The notes below the pieces were generated by a model. That model saw only the letters and a list, made by a program, of their open reading frames with translations, was not told the origin of the DNA and made no database searches. Below are positions 35,053 through 44,461 of a DNA stretch of 64,000 bases, piece after piece (within the stretch, counting starts at the first letter, position 1; the number at the start of each line of letters is the position of its first letter). Source of the DNA: Streptomyces populi (GTDB taxonomy: Bacteria > Actinomycetota > Actinomycetes > Streptomycetales > Streptomycetaceae); contig NZ_KZ626853.1 of assembly GCF_002911015.1 (NCBI RefSeq), positions 1 through 64,000 of the forward strand, read 5' to 3'. A program made the translations under genes and the position numbers.

Positions 35053-36270
35053 GTGACCGGTTTCCGTACCCTGAGCTCCGGGCTCCGCGCGCTGCGGCCC
35101 GCCGCCTTCGGCGCGGATCCGGCCGGTGCGCGCATGCGGCGCATCCGCAACTCGCCGAACTTCGCGGACGGAGTCTTCCAGAACCCGGAGACCGCCCGTA
35201 CCCGCCCCGACGGCTCGATGGTGGAGTTCGCCAAGGTCTACTTCCGCAGGGAGGAGCGCGCCCACCGCTCCCCGGCCGGGACCGTGCCGGTGCACGCGAC
35301 GACACTCGCCGACCTGGCCAGGCCCGCCGCGACCGGACTGCGGCTCACCTGGATGGGGCACTCCAGCGTCCTCGCCGAGATCGACGGCCACCGTGTGCTG
35401 TTCGACCCGGTCTGGGGCGAGCGCTGCTCCCCGTTCGCCTTCGCCGGCCCCAGGCGCCTGCACCCGGTGCCCCTGCCGCTGGCCGCGCTCGGCCCGGTCG
35501 ACGTCGTGGTGATCTCGCACGACCACTACGACCACCTCGACATGCCCACGATCAAGGCGCTGGGCGGAACGGACACGGTGTTCGCCGTGCCGCTCGGCGT
35601 CGGAGCCCATCTGGAGCACTGGGGCATCTCGGCCGGCCGCATCCGCGAGCTGGACTGGAACGAGTCGACCCGGGTCGGCGGGATCACCCTGACGGCGACA
35701 CCGGCACGCCACTTCTGCGGGCGCGGTCTGCGCAACACCCAGCACACCCTCTGGGCCTCCTGGGTCGCCGAGGGCGACGAGCACCGCGTCTACCACAGCG
35801 GTGACACCGGCTACTTCCAGGGCTTCAAGGAGATCGGTGCCGCCCACGGACCGTTCGACGCCACGATGATCCAGATCGGTGCGTACAGTGACTTCTGGCC
35901 CGACATCCACATGACGCCCCAGGAGGGGATGCGCTCCCACCTGGACCTCCAGGGCGGGCGGCCCGCCGGGGTGATGCTGCCGATCCACTGGGGGACGTTC
36001 AACCTCTCCACCCACGCCTGGGCCGACCCGGGCGAGGGCACGCTGGCCGCCGCCCGCGCGGTGGGCGCGCGCGTCGCGCTGCCCCGCCCCGGTGAGCCCT
36101 TCGAACCCACGGCCGAGACCGTTCCCTCCGAGCCCTGGTGGCGTGGTGCGGCCCGTGCGCCGAAGGGCGGCTGGCCGACCTTCGAGGAGGCCGTCGCCGA
36201 CACGCCGGGTGACATCGCCGACGGCTCGACGGAGGACACCGGAGAGCCCGAGGCGGTGCCCGCGGGCTGA
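35053..36270 (+). CDS. MBL-fold metallo-hydrolase (NAPE-PLD/UlaG-like)
   Basis: A 405-aa metallo-beta-lactamase-fold hydrolase. The metal motif is SHDHYDHLD (about residue 156), with further ligands in ARHFCGRG, HSGDTGYF and LPIHWGTF. By layout it belongs with NAPE-phospholipase D-like proteins that hydrolyse phosphodiesters of lipids, but no substrate evidence exists here. GTG 35053 has a TGGAGGT ribosome site. A strong terminator follows. Confidence 0.88.
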   Translation: MTGFRTLSSGLRALRPAAFGADPAGARMRRIRNSPNFADGVFQNPETARTRPDGSMVEFAKVYFRREERAHRSPAGTVPVHATTLADLARPAATGLRLTWMGHSSVLAEIDGHRVLFDPVWGERCSPFAFAGPRRLHPVPLPLAALGPVDVVVISHDHYDHLDMPTIKALGGTDTVFAVPLGVGAHLEHWGISAGRIRELDWNESTRVGGITLTATPARHFCGRGLRNTQHTLWASWVAEGDEHRVYHSGDTGYFQGFKEIGAAHGPFDATMIQIGAYSDFWPDIHMTPQEGMRSHLDLQGGRPAGVMLPIHWGTFNLSTHAWADPGEGTLAAARAVGARVALPRPGEPFEPTAETVPSEPWWRGAARAPKGGWPTFEEAVADTPGDIADGSTEDTGEPEAVPAG

Positions 36271-36284
36271 TCCGCCGATCCCTG

Positions 36285-36321
36285 GCGAGGGCCGGAGAGC
36301 GAAACGCTCTCCGGCCCTCGC
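36285..36321 (+). terminator. Intrinsic terminator of the MBL-fold gene
   Basis: A perfect 17-bp stem, GCGAGGGCCGGAGAGCG at 36285-36301 and its complement at 36305-36321, with an AAA loop and a T-rich tail. It starts 15 bases after the stop codon. Confidence 0.92.
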
Positions 36322-36618
36322 TGTTTGCCTGTGACCACTTCTGACCAGCTCCGATCGGATCCGGAGCCTGGCGTGAACGCGCGCCCGGCGGTGTTATCGG
36401 TCAGTCGTGCGACGCCTCATACCAGAGCGGGACGCCACCTGGGGGAGTTTGTCAACAGCCCACCGCACATGATGCGTTGGCGACTACTGTCAGTTGCCGA
36501 CGGGCGACGCAGGGCCGTTTTTTTCGGCTCTCTCGACCGGCACCGCGATGGCACACGCCCGAGTCGCGCAGACCCGCGGGAGCTCCGTGCCCCCGACGCA
36601 TCCAGTACGAGGACGCAG
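36322..36618 (+). promoter_or_regulatory. Upstream region of the conservon
   Basis: About 300 bases before cvnA. GC drops in 36390-36530; a run of seven T sits in the loop of a GGGCCG/CGGCTC hairpin near 36510-36530. The promoter should lie here, but no clear hexamer pair was found. An in-frame extension of cvnA through this region lacks family-like residues. Confidence 0.35.
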
Positions 36619-38703
36619 ATGTCTCACCTCCGCGCACCGGCCGCACGCGCAGACCGCCGTGAGGGCGGGCGGCACGGTCGGCCGGCCCCCCGCGCCACCC
36701 TCGCACCCCCCGAGACGCATCTGCGGCCACAGCTGCTGCGCCTCGCGGTCCTGCCGCCGACCGCCGTGGCCCTCAGCGCGTGCGCCGCCGTACTGTTCAC
36801 CGTCCGCTCCACCGGCGCCCGGCCCGGCCCCGTCCTGTGGGCCGTCCTCGCCGGGGCGGCGGGCGTGGCCCTGGCCGGCATCCTGATCGCCGCCGTCGCC
36901 GCCGACCGCGCCGCCACGTCCGTACGGGAACGCATAGGAGCCCTGCGCCGTACGAGCGCCCGCACCGAGACCGATCTGCTCGCCGTCGTCGAGGGGCTGC
37001 GCCGCGGCGAGGACCCGCCCGCGCGCAGGACGCGCCGCCGCCTTCCCGCGGACGCCGACGACTTCGAACTGCTCGCCGCCGACCTCTCCCGCGCCCACGA
37101 CGGCGCCGTCGCGGCCGTCGTGCAGGCCTCGCAGCTCTCCAGCCAGGCGGGCAGCGAACAGAAGGTCGAGGTCTTCGTCAACCTGGCCCGACGGCTTCAG
37201 TCCCTCGTGCACCGCGAGATCTCCATCCTCGACGACCTGGAGAACGAGATCGAGGACCCGGACCTCCTCAAGGGCCTCTTCCACGTCGACCACCTGGCCA
37301 CCCGCATCAGACGCCACGCCGAGAACCTGGCCGTGCTCGGCGGCGCCGTCTCGCGCCGCCAGTGGAGCAACCCCGTCTCCATGACCGAGGTGCTGCGCTC
37401 CGCGATCGCCGAGGTCGAGCAGTACTCACGGGTCAAGCTGGTGCCCCCGACCGAGGGCACCCTGCGCGGTCACGCGGTCGCCGACGTCATCCACCTGCTC
37501 GCCGAACTCGTCGAGAACGCCACCTTGTTCTCCGCCCCGCACACCCAGGTGCTGCTGCGCGTCGACCACGTCACCTCGGGACTGGCCATCGAGGTGGAGG
37601 ACCGGGGACTCGGCATGCAGGCGGCCGAACAGGACCGGATGAACGCCCTGCTCGCCGACCCGGACCAGGTCAACGTCGCCGGTCTGCTCCAGGACGGGCG
37701 CATCGGCCTGTTCGTGGTCTCGCAGCTCGCCCGTCGGCACGGCATCCACGTACGGCTCCAGAGCAACATCTACGGCGGGGTCCAGGCCGTACTCGTGGTC
37801 CCGCAGGGGCTGTTGGGCTCACGGCCGGATCCCGTCGAGGACGGCGGCGCGACGCAGGCGCCGCAGCACGGCACGGACGCCGGTCACCGGCCGGCCCTCG
37901 GCCCCGGGGCCACGCGGCCGCCGTCGGCGCAGGTCCCGGTGTTTCCCGGTGGCCGTCCGACGGCCCCCGTGCCCCGGCAGTCGCCGCGTGAGCCGGTGCC
38001 CGAGCGGACGCGGGGGACGCGGACGCCTCCGCTTGTCGCGCCGGGCACGTCGGCCGGGGGGCACGGCGACGCCACGCCGCTCCCGGTGCGCGGCGCCCAC
38101 GCCGAGCGGCCCAACCCGGCCGAGGCCGTACCCGGGATCCGCCCTGAGGACCGGTTCGCCGCCGCCGAGAACACGGCCATGCCGCCCGCACCGCGCGCCG
38201 GTGTGGTGCGCGGCACCATGGGCAAGCCCAACCTGCCCAAGCGGCGCGCCCAGGAGCACATCGTCCCGCAACTGCGCGAAGGACAGGCGCCCCGCCCGGA
38301 CCCGGAGCACCTCGTCGGGCACGACCCGGGTCTCATGGCGGCGTTCCAGCGCGGGATCGGGCTCGCGGAGGCCGCCCACGCGGAGCCGGGGGGCCGGGAG
38401 CGCCCGGAGCCGCCCCGGGGCCCGTCGGCGACGGCCGGGCAGGCCGCCCCGGCCTCGTTCCCGGACCGGGCACGGCTGGAGGCGCCCCGTGGCGACGGCA
38501 CGGCCCGGGTCCGCGGGGAACTGCCCGCGGGCATCTCCGTCGGCGGCCTCCTGGACGTCCCCCAGGGAGACGGCACACCGGCGGCCCGCCCGGACGCGGC
38601 CCGCCCGGCACACGCGCAGGCACCCCAGGGGGTCCACGACCCCGCGCCCGGCCCCGGCCCCGACCACACCGTCCGGCACGACGGGAGCACACCCGCCGGA
38701 TGA
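36619..38703 (+). CDS. cvnA: Conservon sensor-kinase-like ATP-binding protein CvnA
   Basis: A 694-aa membrane protein, first gene of a conservon. Two membrane helices lie at about 40-95 (LLRLAVLPPTAVALSA, then WAVLAGAAGVALAGILIAAV). Then comes a HAMP-like linker, a helical region, and a GHKL ATPase domain with ELVENATLFS and DRGLGM. The last 250 residues are a Pro/Gly/Arg-rich low-complexity tail. CvnA proteins resemble eukaryotic G-protein-coupled receptor modules, pairing a sensor with the CvnD GTPase. ATG 36619 has a GAGGA site. Confidence 0.88.
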   Translation: MSHLRAPAARADRREGGRHGRPAPRATLAPPETHLRPQLLRLAVLPPTAVALSACAAVLFTVRSTGARPGPVLWAVLAGAAGVALAGILIAAVAADRAATSVRERIGALRRTSARTETDLLAVVEGLRRGEDPPARRTRRRLPADADDFELLAADLSRAHDGAVAAVVQASQLSSQAGSEQKVEVFVNLARRLQSLVHREISILDDLENEIEDPDLLKGLFHVDHLATRIRRHAENLAVLGGAVSRRQWSNPVSMTEVLRSAIAEVEQYSRVKLVPPTEGTLRGHAVADVIHLLAELVENATLFSAPHTQVLLRVDHVTSGLAIEVEDRGLGMQAAEQDRMNALLADPDQVNVAGLLQDGRIGLFVVSQLARRHGIHVRLQSNIYGGVQAVLVVPQGLLGSRPDPVEDGGATQAPQHGTDAGHRPALGPGATRPPSAQVPVFPGGRPTAPVPRQSPREPVPERTRGTRTPPLVAPGTSAGGHGDATPLPVRGAHAERPNPAEAVPGIRPEDRFAAAENTAMPPAPRAGVVRGTMGKPNLPKRRAQEHIVPQLREGQAPRPDPEHLVGHDPGLMAAFQRGIGLAEAAHAEPGGRERPEPPRGPSATAGQAAPASFPDRARLEAPRGDGTARVRGELPAGISVGGLLDVPQGDGTPAARPDAARPAHAQAPQGVHDPAPGPGPDHTVRHDGSTPAG

Positions 38704-38765
38704 CGACCTCCACCCCCCTCCCCACCGCTCCCGCAGACCTTCGTACCTCAAGGAGTCGATCCCCC

Positions 38766-39200
38766 ATGGCGAGCGATGCGCCGACCGGCCACGTGTCCGA
38801 TCTCGACTGGCTGATGAGCGGCCTGGTCCAGCGCGTACCCCACACCACGAGCGCGGTGCTGCTCTCCAGCGACGGGCTCGTGAAGGCGGTCCACGGCCTC
38901 GACCCGGACAGCGCCGACCACATGGCGGCGCTCGCCTGCGGCCTCTACGCCCTCGGGCGCAGCGCGGGCGTGCGTTTCGGGGACGGCGGCGAGGTGCGCC
39001 AGGTCGTGGTCGAACTCGACTCGACCCTGCTGTTCGTCTCCACGGCGGGCTCCGGCACCTGTCTCGCCGTGCTCGCGGGCCGCGAGGCGGACGCGGCCGT
39101 CCTCGGCTACGAGATGGCGATGCTGGTCAAGAGCGTCCGGCCCTACCTGGTCACCCCGCCCCGGCAGCACGCCGCCGAACCGCCGGCGATGAGGTCTTGA
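38766..39200 (+). CDS. cvnB: Roadblock/LC7-domain protein CvnB
   Basis: A 144-aa protein with a single roadblock/LC7 domain starting SDLDWLMSGLVQRVPHTTSA. The family acts as GTPase-associated regulators, here of CvnD (a GAP or scaffold like MglB). ATG 38766 is chosen for its AAGGAG site; an ATG at 38700 overlapping the cvnA stop would add 22 low-complexity residues. The stop overlaps cvnC. Confidence 0.88.
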   Translation: MASDAPTGHVSDLDWLMSGLVQRVPHTTSAVLLSSDGLVKAVHGLDPDSADHMAALACGLYALGRSAGVRFGDGGEVRQVVVELDSTLLFVSTAGSGTCLAVLAGREADAAVLGYEMAMLVKSVRPYLVTPPRQHAAEPPAMRS

Positions 39201-39574
39201 AGGGGGCCGCGGCCGGCGACGGGCCCTGGCTCGACGACGCGGCGGGACGCCTGGTGCGCCCCTACACCGTCAGCGGCGGCCGGACCCGGCCGAGCACCAC
39301 GCTCGACCTCATCTCCCAGGTCATGGCCACGGGAGCCACACCCCTCGGTCACCTCGGCCCCGAACACGGCCAGGCGCTCGAACGCTGCCGGGTGCCCGTC
39401 TCCGTCGCGGAGGTCGCCGCCCATCTGAAGCTGCCGGCGGCGGTCACCAAGGTGCTGCTGTCGGACCTCGTCGACTGCGGGGCGCTGACCACGAAGCCCC
39501 CTCGGTTCCACCACAACCCCACTGACCGATCCCTTCTGGAGGCAGTGCTCGATGGATTACGACGGCAGCTCTGA
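39197..39574 (+). CDS. cvnC: DUF742 protein CvnC
   Basis: A 125-aa winged-helix-like DUF742 protein, a standard conservon member. The conserved start WLDDAAGRLVRPYTVSGGRT requires translation to begin upstream of it. The only in-frame start-like codon is TTG 39197, overlapping the cvnB stop (TTGA). That makes TTG the likely start, through translational coupling. The end overlaps cvnD by 23 bases. Confidence 0.85.
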   Translation: MKGAAAGDGPWLDDAAGRLVRPYTVSGGRTRPSTTLDLISQVMATGATPLGHLGPEHGQALERCRVPVSVAEVAAHLKLPAAVTKVLLSDLVDCGALTTKPPRFHHNPTDRSLLEAVLDGLRRQL

Positions 39575-40151
39575 CCCCTTCCCCACCGCGCTGAAGATCC
39601 TGGTGGCGGGAGGGTTCGGCGTCGGCAAGACGACGTTCGTCGGCGCGGTGAGCGAGATCGCGCCGCTCAGCACGGAGGAACTGCTGACCACGGTCAGCGC
39701 CTCGACCGACAGGCTCGACGGGATCGAGAACAAGGTCGAGACGACCGTGGCGATGGACTTCGGCCGCATAACCCTGGACGCGGAACACGTGCTCTACCTG
39801 TTCGGCACACCCGGGCAGGAGCGGTTCTGGTTCATGTGGGACGAGCTCTCCGACGGCGCGCTCGGCGCGGTGATCCTCGCCGACACGCGGCGCCTGGAGG
39901 ACTGCTTCGCGGCCGTCGACTTCTTCGAACAGCGCGGTCTCGCGTTCATCGTCGCGGTCAACGAGTTCGACGGCTCGTACCGCTACGACCCGGCCGAGGT
40001 GCGGGCGGCCATCGACCTCGACCCCCGGATCCCCGTCGTGTGCTGCGACGCCCGGATCTCCAGCTCGGGGGTGCAGACCCTGCTCACCCTGGTCCGTCAC
40101 CTCCTCGCCCACGCGCCCGCCCACTCCCCGAGTCATGGAGCCCGTACATGA
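39552..40151 (+). CDS. cvnD: Small Ras-like GTPase CvnD
   Basis: A 199-aa GTP-binding protein. The P-loop is GGFGVGKTT (about residues 20-28), switch 2 region LFGTPGQERFWFMW, and the base-specificity motif NEFD takes the place of NKxD. It is the output or switch module of the conservon, likely associated with the membrane through CvnA. It overlaps cvnC by 23 bases and the next gene by ATGA. Confidence 0.92.
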   Translation: MDYDGSSDPFPTALKILVAGGFGVGKTTFVGAVSEIAPLSTEELLTTVSASTDRLDGIENKVETTVAMDFGRITLDAEHVLYLFGTPGQERFWFMWDELSDGALGAVILADTRRLEDCFAAVDFFEQRGLAFIVAVNEFDGSYRYDPAEVRAAIDLDPRIPVVCCDARISSSGVQTLLTLVRHLLAHAPAHSPSHGART

Positions 40152-40732
40152 GTCACGAGCCGCGGCCGGCCGGTCGTCTGCTGCTGACACCCCAGGACAA
40201 GGACGCTCCGGCCCGGGTGCGGCGGCTGCGCGGGCTGGGTCTCGGGGAGCGCTCCGAGCCCGCCCTCGACGCCTTCGCGGACCGCCTCGCGCACGTCGCC
40301 TCGGCGCCGTACTCGATGGTCAACTTCATCGACGAGCGACAGCAGTTCTTCGCGGGTCTGCACACCCCGGACGGCGGTGCCAGGGGCACCGGTCCCATGG
40401 CCGGCACGGCCGGGAACGAGCTCGAGCCGAGCCGTTACATGGCCCGGGACCACGGTTTCTGCCCGCACGTGGTGGTGCGCCGCAAGGCGCTCGTCCTGGA
40501 GGACGTCCGCGACTACCCGCGCTTCGCCGGGAACCCGGTCGTCGACGGGTTCGGCGTCCGTTCCTACCTCGGCGCCCCCCTGCTCGACCGCAGCGGCATC
40601 GCCCTCGGCACGATCTGCGTCGTGGACGTCCGGCCGCGCCCGTGGGGAAGGGCGGGCCTGGAGACCATCAAGGCGATGGCGGCCGAGCTGGCGGGGCAGC
40701 TCGAACGGCGGGAAGAGGTCCACGGGATCTGA
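40148..40732 (+). CDS. GAF-domain protein, fifth gene of the conservon
   Basis: A 194-aa protein dominated by one GAF domain (DAFADRLAHVASAPYSMVNF, then FCPHVVVRRKALVLEDV, VRSYLGAPLL, LGTICVVD), of the type found in free-standing signalling or phytochrome-related proteins. It overlaps cvnD by four bases and so belongs to the same operon. Many conservons end in an additional effector gene; a ligand-binding input is inferred here. It has no catalytic domain. Confidence 0.8.
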   Translation: MSHEPRPAGRLLLTPQDKDAPARVRRLRGLGLGERSEPALDAFADRLAHVASAPYSMVNFIDERQQFFAGLHTPDGGARGTGPMAGTAGNELEPSRYMARDHGFCPHVVVRRKALVLEDVRDYPRFAGNPVVDGFGVRSYLGAPLLDRSGIALGTICVVDVRPRPWGRAGLETIKAMAAELAGQLERREEVHGI

Positions 40733-41111
40733 CGACGCGCCGGGGCGCGGGTGCGGACTTGTCGGCCGCCCGGGACCCATCCTTTGACTTATGCCGGGAT
40801 CCATCCTTGAGGTGTGCGACGAGCCCCCGTGGAACGGGGGTCACGCATGTCCGCGTAGCCGTACCTGATGCCACCGCCCCTCCTCACCTCTCACCCCTCC
40901 GTCCCGCCCGGCCGCCCCGCCGACCCGGCGACCTGCCCCGGACGGAGCGGGGGACGCGGGCGTGAAGGAAAGCTGGGGCCGCGCTTAAGAAATCCTCGAT
41001 GGACCCAGGGCACCGTCGTACGGCAGATTCCTGGGTGAATTCACCCCTCTCCCCGGTACGGGTCCGCTTCGGCGTGCCCGCTCCCGGGCCGCACGCACAG
41101 GAGCCGTACGA
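40733..41111 (+). promoter_or_regulatory. Region before tdh with terminator-like hairpin and direct repeats
   Basis: A 379-base gap. A direct repeat, GGGACCCATCCTTTGA at 40772-40787 and GGGATCCATCCTTGA at 40796-40810, has 24-base spacing. CCCCCGT (40824-40830) and ACGGGGG (40834-40840) form a hairpin that may end the conservon transcript. The promoter of tdh should lie between 40980 and 41090, an AT-richer stretch. No gene is seen. Confidence 0.4.
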
Positions 41112-42140
41112 GTGAAGGCGCTGGTCAAGGAGAAGGCGGAGCCCGGACTCTGGCTCAAGGACGTCCCGGAGCCCGAGGCCGGACCCGGCGACGTGCTGAT
41201 CAAGGTCCTCAGGACCGGGATCTGCGGCACCGACCTGCACATCCGCAACTGGGACGGCTGGGCGCAGCAGACCATCAAGACGCCCCTCGTGCTCGGCCAC
41301 GAGTTCGTCGGCGAGGTCGTCGAGACCGGCCGCGACGTCGCCGACATCAACGTCGGCGACCGTGTCAGCGGCGAGGGCCACCTGGTCTGCGGCAAGTGCC
41401 GCAACTGTCTCGCCGGACGCCGTCACCTCTGCCGGGCCACCGTCGGCCTCGGCGTCGGCCGTGACGGCGCGTTCGCCGAGTACGTCGTGCTGCCCGCCTC
41501 CAACGTGTGGGTGCACCGCGTCCCGGTCGACCTCGACGTCGCCGCGATCTTCGACCCGTTCGGCAACGCCGTCCACACCGCGCTGTCCTTCCCGCTGGTA
41601 GGCGAGGACGTCCTGATCACGGGCGCCGGCCCGATCGGCCTGATGGCCGCCGCCGTGGCCCGTCACGCGGGTGCCCGCAACGTCGTCATCACCGACGTCA
41701 GCGAGGAGCGCCTGGAGCTGGCCCGCAAGATCGGTGTCAGCCTCGCCCTCAACGTCGCGGGCTCGACGATCGCCGACGGACAGCGGAAGCTCGGCCTGCG
41801 CGAGGGCTTCGACATCGGTCTGGAGATGTCCGGCCGCCCCGAGGCGATGCGCGACATGATCGCCAACATGACCCACGGCGGGCGGATCGCGATGCTGGGT
41901 CTGCCGTCCCAGGAGTTCCCGGTCGACTGGGCCCGGATCGTGACCTCGATGATCACGATCAAGGGCATCTACGGCCGTGAGATGTTCGAGACCTGGTACG
42001 CGATGTCGGTCCTCCTGGAGAGCGGCCTCGACCTCATGCCCGTGATCACCGGCCGCTACGGGTTCCGGGACTACGAGGCGGCGTTCGACGACGCGGCCGG
42101 CGGCCGCGGCGGCAAGGTCATTCTCGACTGGACCCTCTGA
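41112..42140 (+). CDS. tdh: L-threonine 3-dehydrogenase
   Basis: A 342-aa zinc-dependent medium-chain dehydrogenase oxidising L-threonine to 2-amino-3-ketobutyrate. The catalytic zinc site is GICGTDLHI and GHEFVGEV, the structural zinc site has the four cysteines around [15 protein letters not shown], and the NAD motif is [16 protein letters not shown] 41112 has an AGGAGC site. The kbl gene 15 bases downstream completes the pathway to glycine and acetyl-CoA. Confidence 0.95.
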   Translation: MKALVKEKAEPGLWLKDVPEPEAGPGDVLIKVLRTGICGTDLHIRNWDGWAQQTIKTPLVLGHEFVGEVVETGRDVADINVGDRVSGEGHLVCGKCRNCLAGRRHLCRATVGLGVGRDGAFAEYVVLPASNVWVHRVPVDLDVAAIFDPFGNAVHTALSFPLVGEDVLITGAGPIGLMAAAVARHAGARNVVITDVSEERLELARKIGVSLALNVAGSTIADGQRKLGLREGFDIGLEMSGRPEAMRDMIANMTHGGRIAMLGLPSQEFPVDWARIVTSMITIKGIYGREMFETWYAMSVLLESGLDLMPVITGRYGFRDYEAAFDDAAGGRGGKVILDWTL

Positions 42141-42155
42141 GGACTTAAGGAACTG

Positions 42156-43352
42156 ATGATGTTCGACTCCGTCCGTGACGACCTGCGCACCACCCTCGAC
42201 GAGATCCGCGCCGCCGGGCTGCACAAGCCCGAGCGGGTCATCGGCACCCCGCAGTCCGCGACCGTGAACGTCACCGCGGGCGGCCGCCCCGGTGAGGTCC
42301 TCAACTTCTGCGCGAACAACTACCTCGGTCTCGCCGACCACCCCGAGGTCGTCGCCGCCGCCCACGCGGCGCTCGACCGCTGGGGCTACGGCATGGCCTC
42401 CGTGCGCTTCATCTGCGGTACGCAGGAGGTGCACAAGGAGCTGGAGGCGCGCCTGTCCGCGTTCCTCGGCCAGGAGGACACGATCCTCTACTCCTCCTGC
42501 TTCGACGCCAACGGCGGTGTCTTCGAGACCCTCCTCGGCGCCGAGGACGCGGTCATCTCCGACGCCCTCAACCACGCCTCGATCATCGACGGCATCCGGC
42601 TGTCCAAGGCGCGCCGCTTCCGGTACGCCAACCGGGACATGGCCGACCTGGAGGCCCAGCTCAAGGAGGCCTCCGGCGCGCGCCGCCGTCTGATCGTCAC
42701 CGACGGCGTGTTCTCGATGGACGGCTACGTCGCCCCGCTCCAGGAGATCTGCGACCTCGCCGAGCGTTACGACGCGATGGTCATGGTCGACGACTCGCAC
42801 GCCGTGGGCTTCGTCGGCCCCGGTGGCCGCGGCACCCCCGAACTGCACGGGGTCATGGACCGCGTCGACATCATCACCGGCACCCTCGGCAAGGCCCTCG
42901 GCGGAGCCTCCGGCGGTTATGTCGCGGCCCGCGCCGAGATCGTGGCCCTGCTGCGCCAGCGCTCCCGTCCGTACCTCTTCTCGAACACGCTCGCCCCGGT
43001 GATCGCCGCGGCCTCCCTGAAGGTCCTCGACCTGCTGGAGTCCGCCGACGACCTGCGGGTGCGGCTGCGGGAGAACACGGCGCTGTTCCGCTCCCGGATG
43101 ACCGAGGAGGGCTTCGACGTCCTCCCCGGCGACCACGCCATCGCCCCCGTCATGATCGGTGACGCCTCCGTCGCCGGCCGCATGGCGGAGCTGCTCCTGG
43201 AGCGTGGCGTGTACGTGATCGGCTTCTCGTACCCGGTCGTCCCGCAGGGGCAGGCCCGCATCCGGGTCCAGCTGTCCGCGGGGCACTCCACCGAGGACGT
43301 GAACCGGGCCGTGGACGCCTTCGTGACGGCGCGGGCGGAACTCGCCGCCTGA
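42156..43352 (+). CDS. kbl: Glycine C-acetyltransferase (2-amino-3-ketobutyrate CoA ligase)
   Basis: A 398-aa PLP enzyme of the alpha-oxoamine synthase family, cleaving 2-amino-3-ketobutyrate with CoA to glycine and acetyl-CoA. It has [24 protein letters not shown], and the PLP lysine in [15 protein letters not shown]. It is co-transcribed with tdh, with an AAGGAA site before ATG 42156; ATG 42159 is an alternative start. Hairpins follow the stop. Confidence 0.95.
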   Translation: MMFDSVRDDLRTTLDEIRAAGLHKPERVIGTPQSATVNVTAGGRPGEVLNFCANNYLGLADHPEVVAAAHAALDRWGYGMASVRFICGTQEVHKELEARLSAFLGQEDTILYSSCFDANGGVFETLLGAEDAVISDALNHASIIDGIRLSKARRFRYANRDMADLEAQLKEASGARRRLIVTDGVFSMDGYVAPLQEICDLAERYDAMVMVDDSHAVGFVGPGGRGTPELHGVMDRVDIITGTLGKALGGASGGYVAARAEIVALLRQRSRPYLFSNTLAPVIAAASLKVLDLLESADDLRVRLRENTALFRSRMTEEGFDVLPGDHAIAPVMIGDASVAGRMAELLLERGVYVIGFSYPVVPQGQARIRVQLSAGHSTEDVNRAVDAFVTARAELAA

Positions 43353-43370
43353 CGGCGGACGCGCCCCTCG

Positions 43371-43411
43371 CGACGGGGGCGCACACCGGCCGGATGGCCG
43401 GAAAGCGCGTG
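43371..43411 (+). terminator. Double hairpin after kbl
   Basis: GCGCCCC/GGGGCGC (43371-43377 with 43386-43392) and CCGGCC/GGCCGG (43396-43401 with 43406-43411) form two adjacent stems starting 19 bases after the kbl stop codon. Confidence 0.6.
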
Positions 43412-43432
43412 TGACCTGAGAGAATCGGTCGC

Positions 43433-44338
43433 ATGATCGAAGCGCGGCGGCTCCACATCCTCCGTGCGGTGGCCGACCACCGCACGGTGACGGCGGCGGC
43501 CGCCGCGCTCTACCTCACGCCATCGGCGGTCTCGCAGCAGCTGACCGCCCTGGAGCAGGAGACGGGCCACCGGCTCGTCGAGCGCGGCGCCAAGGGCGTA
43601 CGGCTGACGCCCGCCGGTGAGATCCTGCTCGGCCACACTCATGCCGTCCTGGCCCAACTGGAGCGTGCGGAGGCCGAGTTGGCGGCGTACAGCTCGGGTT
43701 CCGCCGGTACGGTCACCGTGGCCTCCTTCGCGACCGGCATCGGCCTGGTGGTGGCCCCCGCCCTGGCCCGCCTCGCCGACACCTCGCCCGGCATCCTCGT
43801 CCGCGTCCAGGACGCCGAGGGGGACGCCAGCCTCCCGATGGTGCTCGACCGGCAGGTCGACGTCGCGGTCGCCGTCGAGTACCGGGGCGCCCCGGACGCG
43901 GACGATCCGCGCCTGACGCACGTCCCGCTCTACGCCGAGCCCTTCGACGCGGTCGTGCCCGTCACCCACCGGCTGGCCGACGCCGATGAGGTCCCCCTCG
44001 CCGAACTGGCCAAGGACCCGTGGATCGGCCCGTACCCGGGCAACCCCTGTCACGACGTGGTCGTCCTGGCCTGCGAGAACGCCGGATTCCAGCCGCGTCT
44101 CGAGCACTCCTCGGACGACTTCCGCGCCGTCGTTGCCCTCGCCTCCGCGGACGCGGGCGTCGCCCTCGTCCCCCGGTCGGCGCTGCGCGGCATGGAGTTC
44201 ACGGGCGTGGTCGTGCGCCCCGTGGACGGCGTCGCCCCCACCCGCCGGGTCTTCGCCGCGGTACGCCGCGGCGCCGAGAACCATCCGCTGATCCGGCCCG
44301 TCCTGGACGCGCTGACGCGAGCGGCCGCGGTCGTCTGA
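43433..44338 (+). CDS. LysR-family transcriptional regulator
   Basis: A 301-aa regulator. The N-terminal winged helix (LHILRAVADHRTVTAAAAAL, then LTPSAVSQQLTALEQETG) is followed by a PBP2-type effector domain. It lies 80 bases downstream of kbl on the same strand, behind a likely terminator. Whether it controls tdh-kbl is unknown; LysR regulators usually control a divergent neighbour, and none exists here. Confidence 0.92.
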   Translation: MIEARRLHILRAVADHRTVTAAAAALYLTPSAVSQQLTALEQETGHRLVERGAKGVRLTPAGEILLGHTHAVLAQLERAEAELAAYSSGSAGTVTVASFATGIGLVVAPALARLADTSPGILVRVQDAEGDASLPMVLDRQVDVAVAVEYRGAPDADDPRLTHVPLYAEPFDAVVPVTHRLADADEVPLAELAKDPWIGPYPGNPCHDVVVLACENAGFQPRLEHSSDDFRAVVALASADAGVALVPRSALRGMEFTGVVVRPVDGVAPTRRVFAAVRRGAENHPLIRPVLDALTRAAAVV

Positions 44339-44404
44339 GCCCTCCCGTTCCCCCGTCCGGCGTGCCGGCGGGAGCGACGGCACCCCGCGGCCCCAGAACC
44401 GCAA

Positions 44405-44454
44405 AGAGTTCTTCGCGAACAAGTCTTTGCGAAGAACTCTTCGCGGTCTATGGT
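44405..44454 (+). promoter_or_regulatory. Palindromic operator overlapping a promoter for a probably leaderless transcript
   Basis: A perfect 12-bp inverted repeat, AGAGTTCTTCGC at 44405-44416 and GCGAAGAACTCT at 44429-44440, with a 12-base spacer. It overlaps TTGCGA (44427-44432); TATGGT (44449-44454) follows 16 bases later as -10. Transcription would start at about 44461-44462, exactly at the ATG of the regulator gene. The arrangement fits autorepression by an ArsR-like dimer. Confidence 0.6.
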
Positions 44455-44461
44455 GCGGAAC

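Noticed and set aside
36505..36530. Rho-independent terminator with poly-T upstream of cvnA
   Set aside because: The seven T residues form the loop, not the tail, of the hairpin, and the preceding gene already has a perfect 17-bp terminator.
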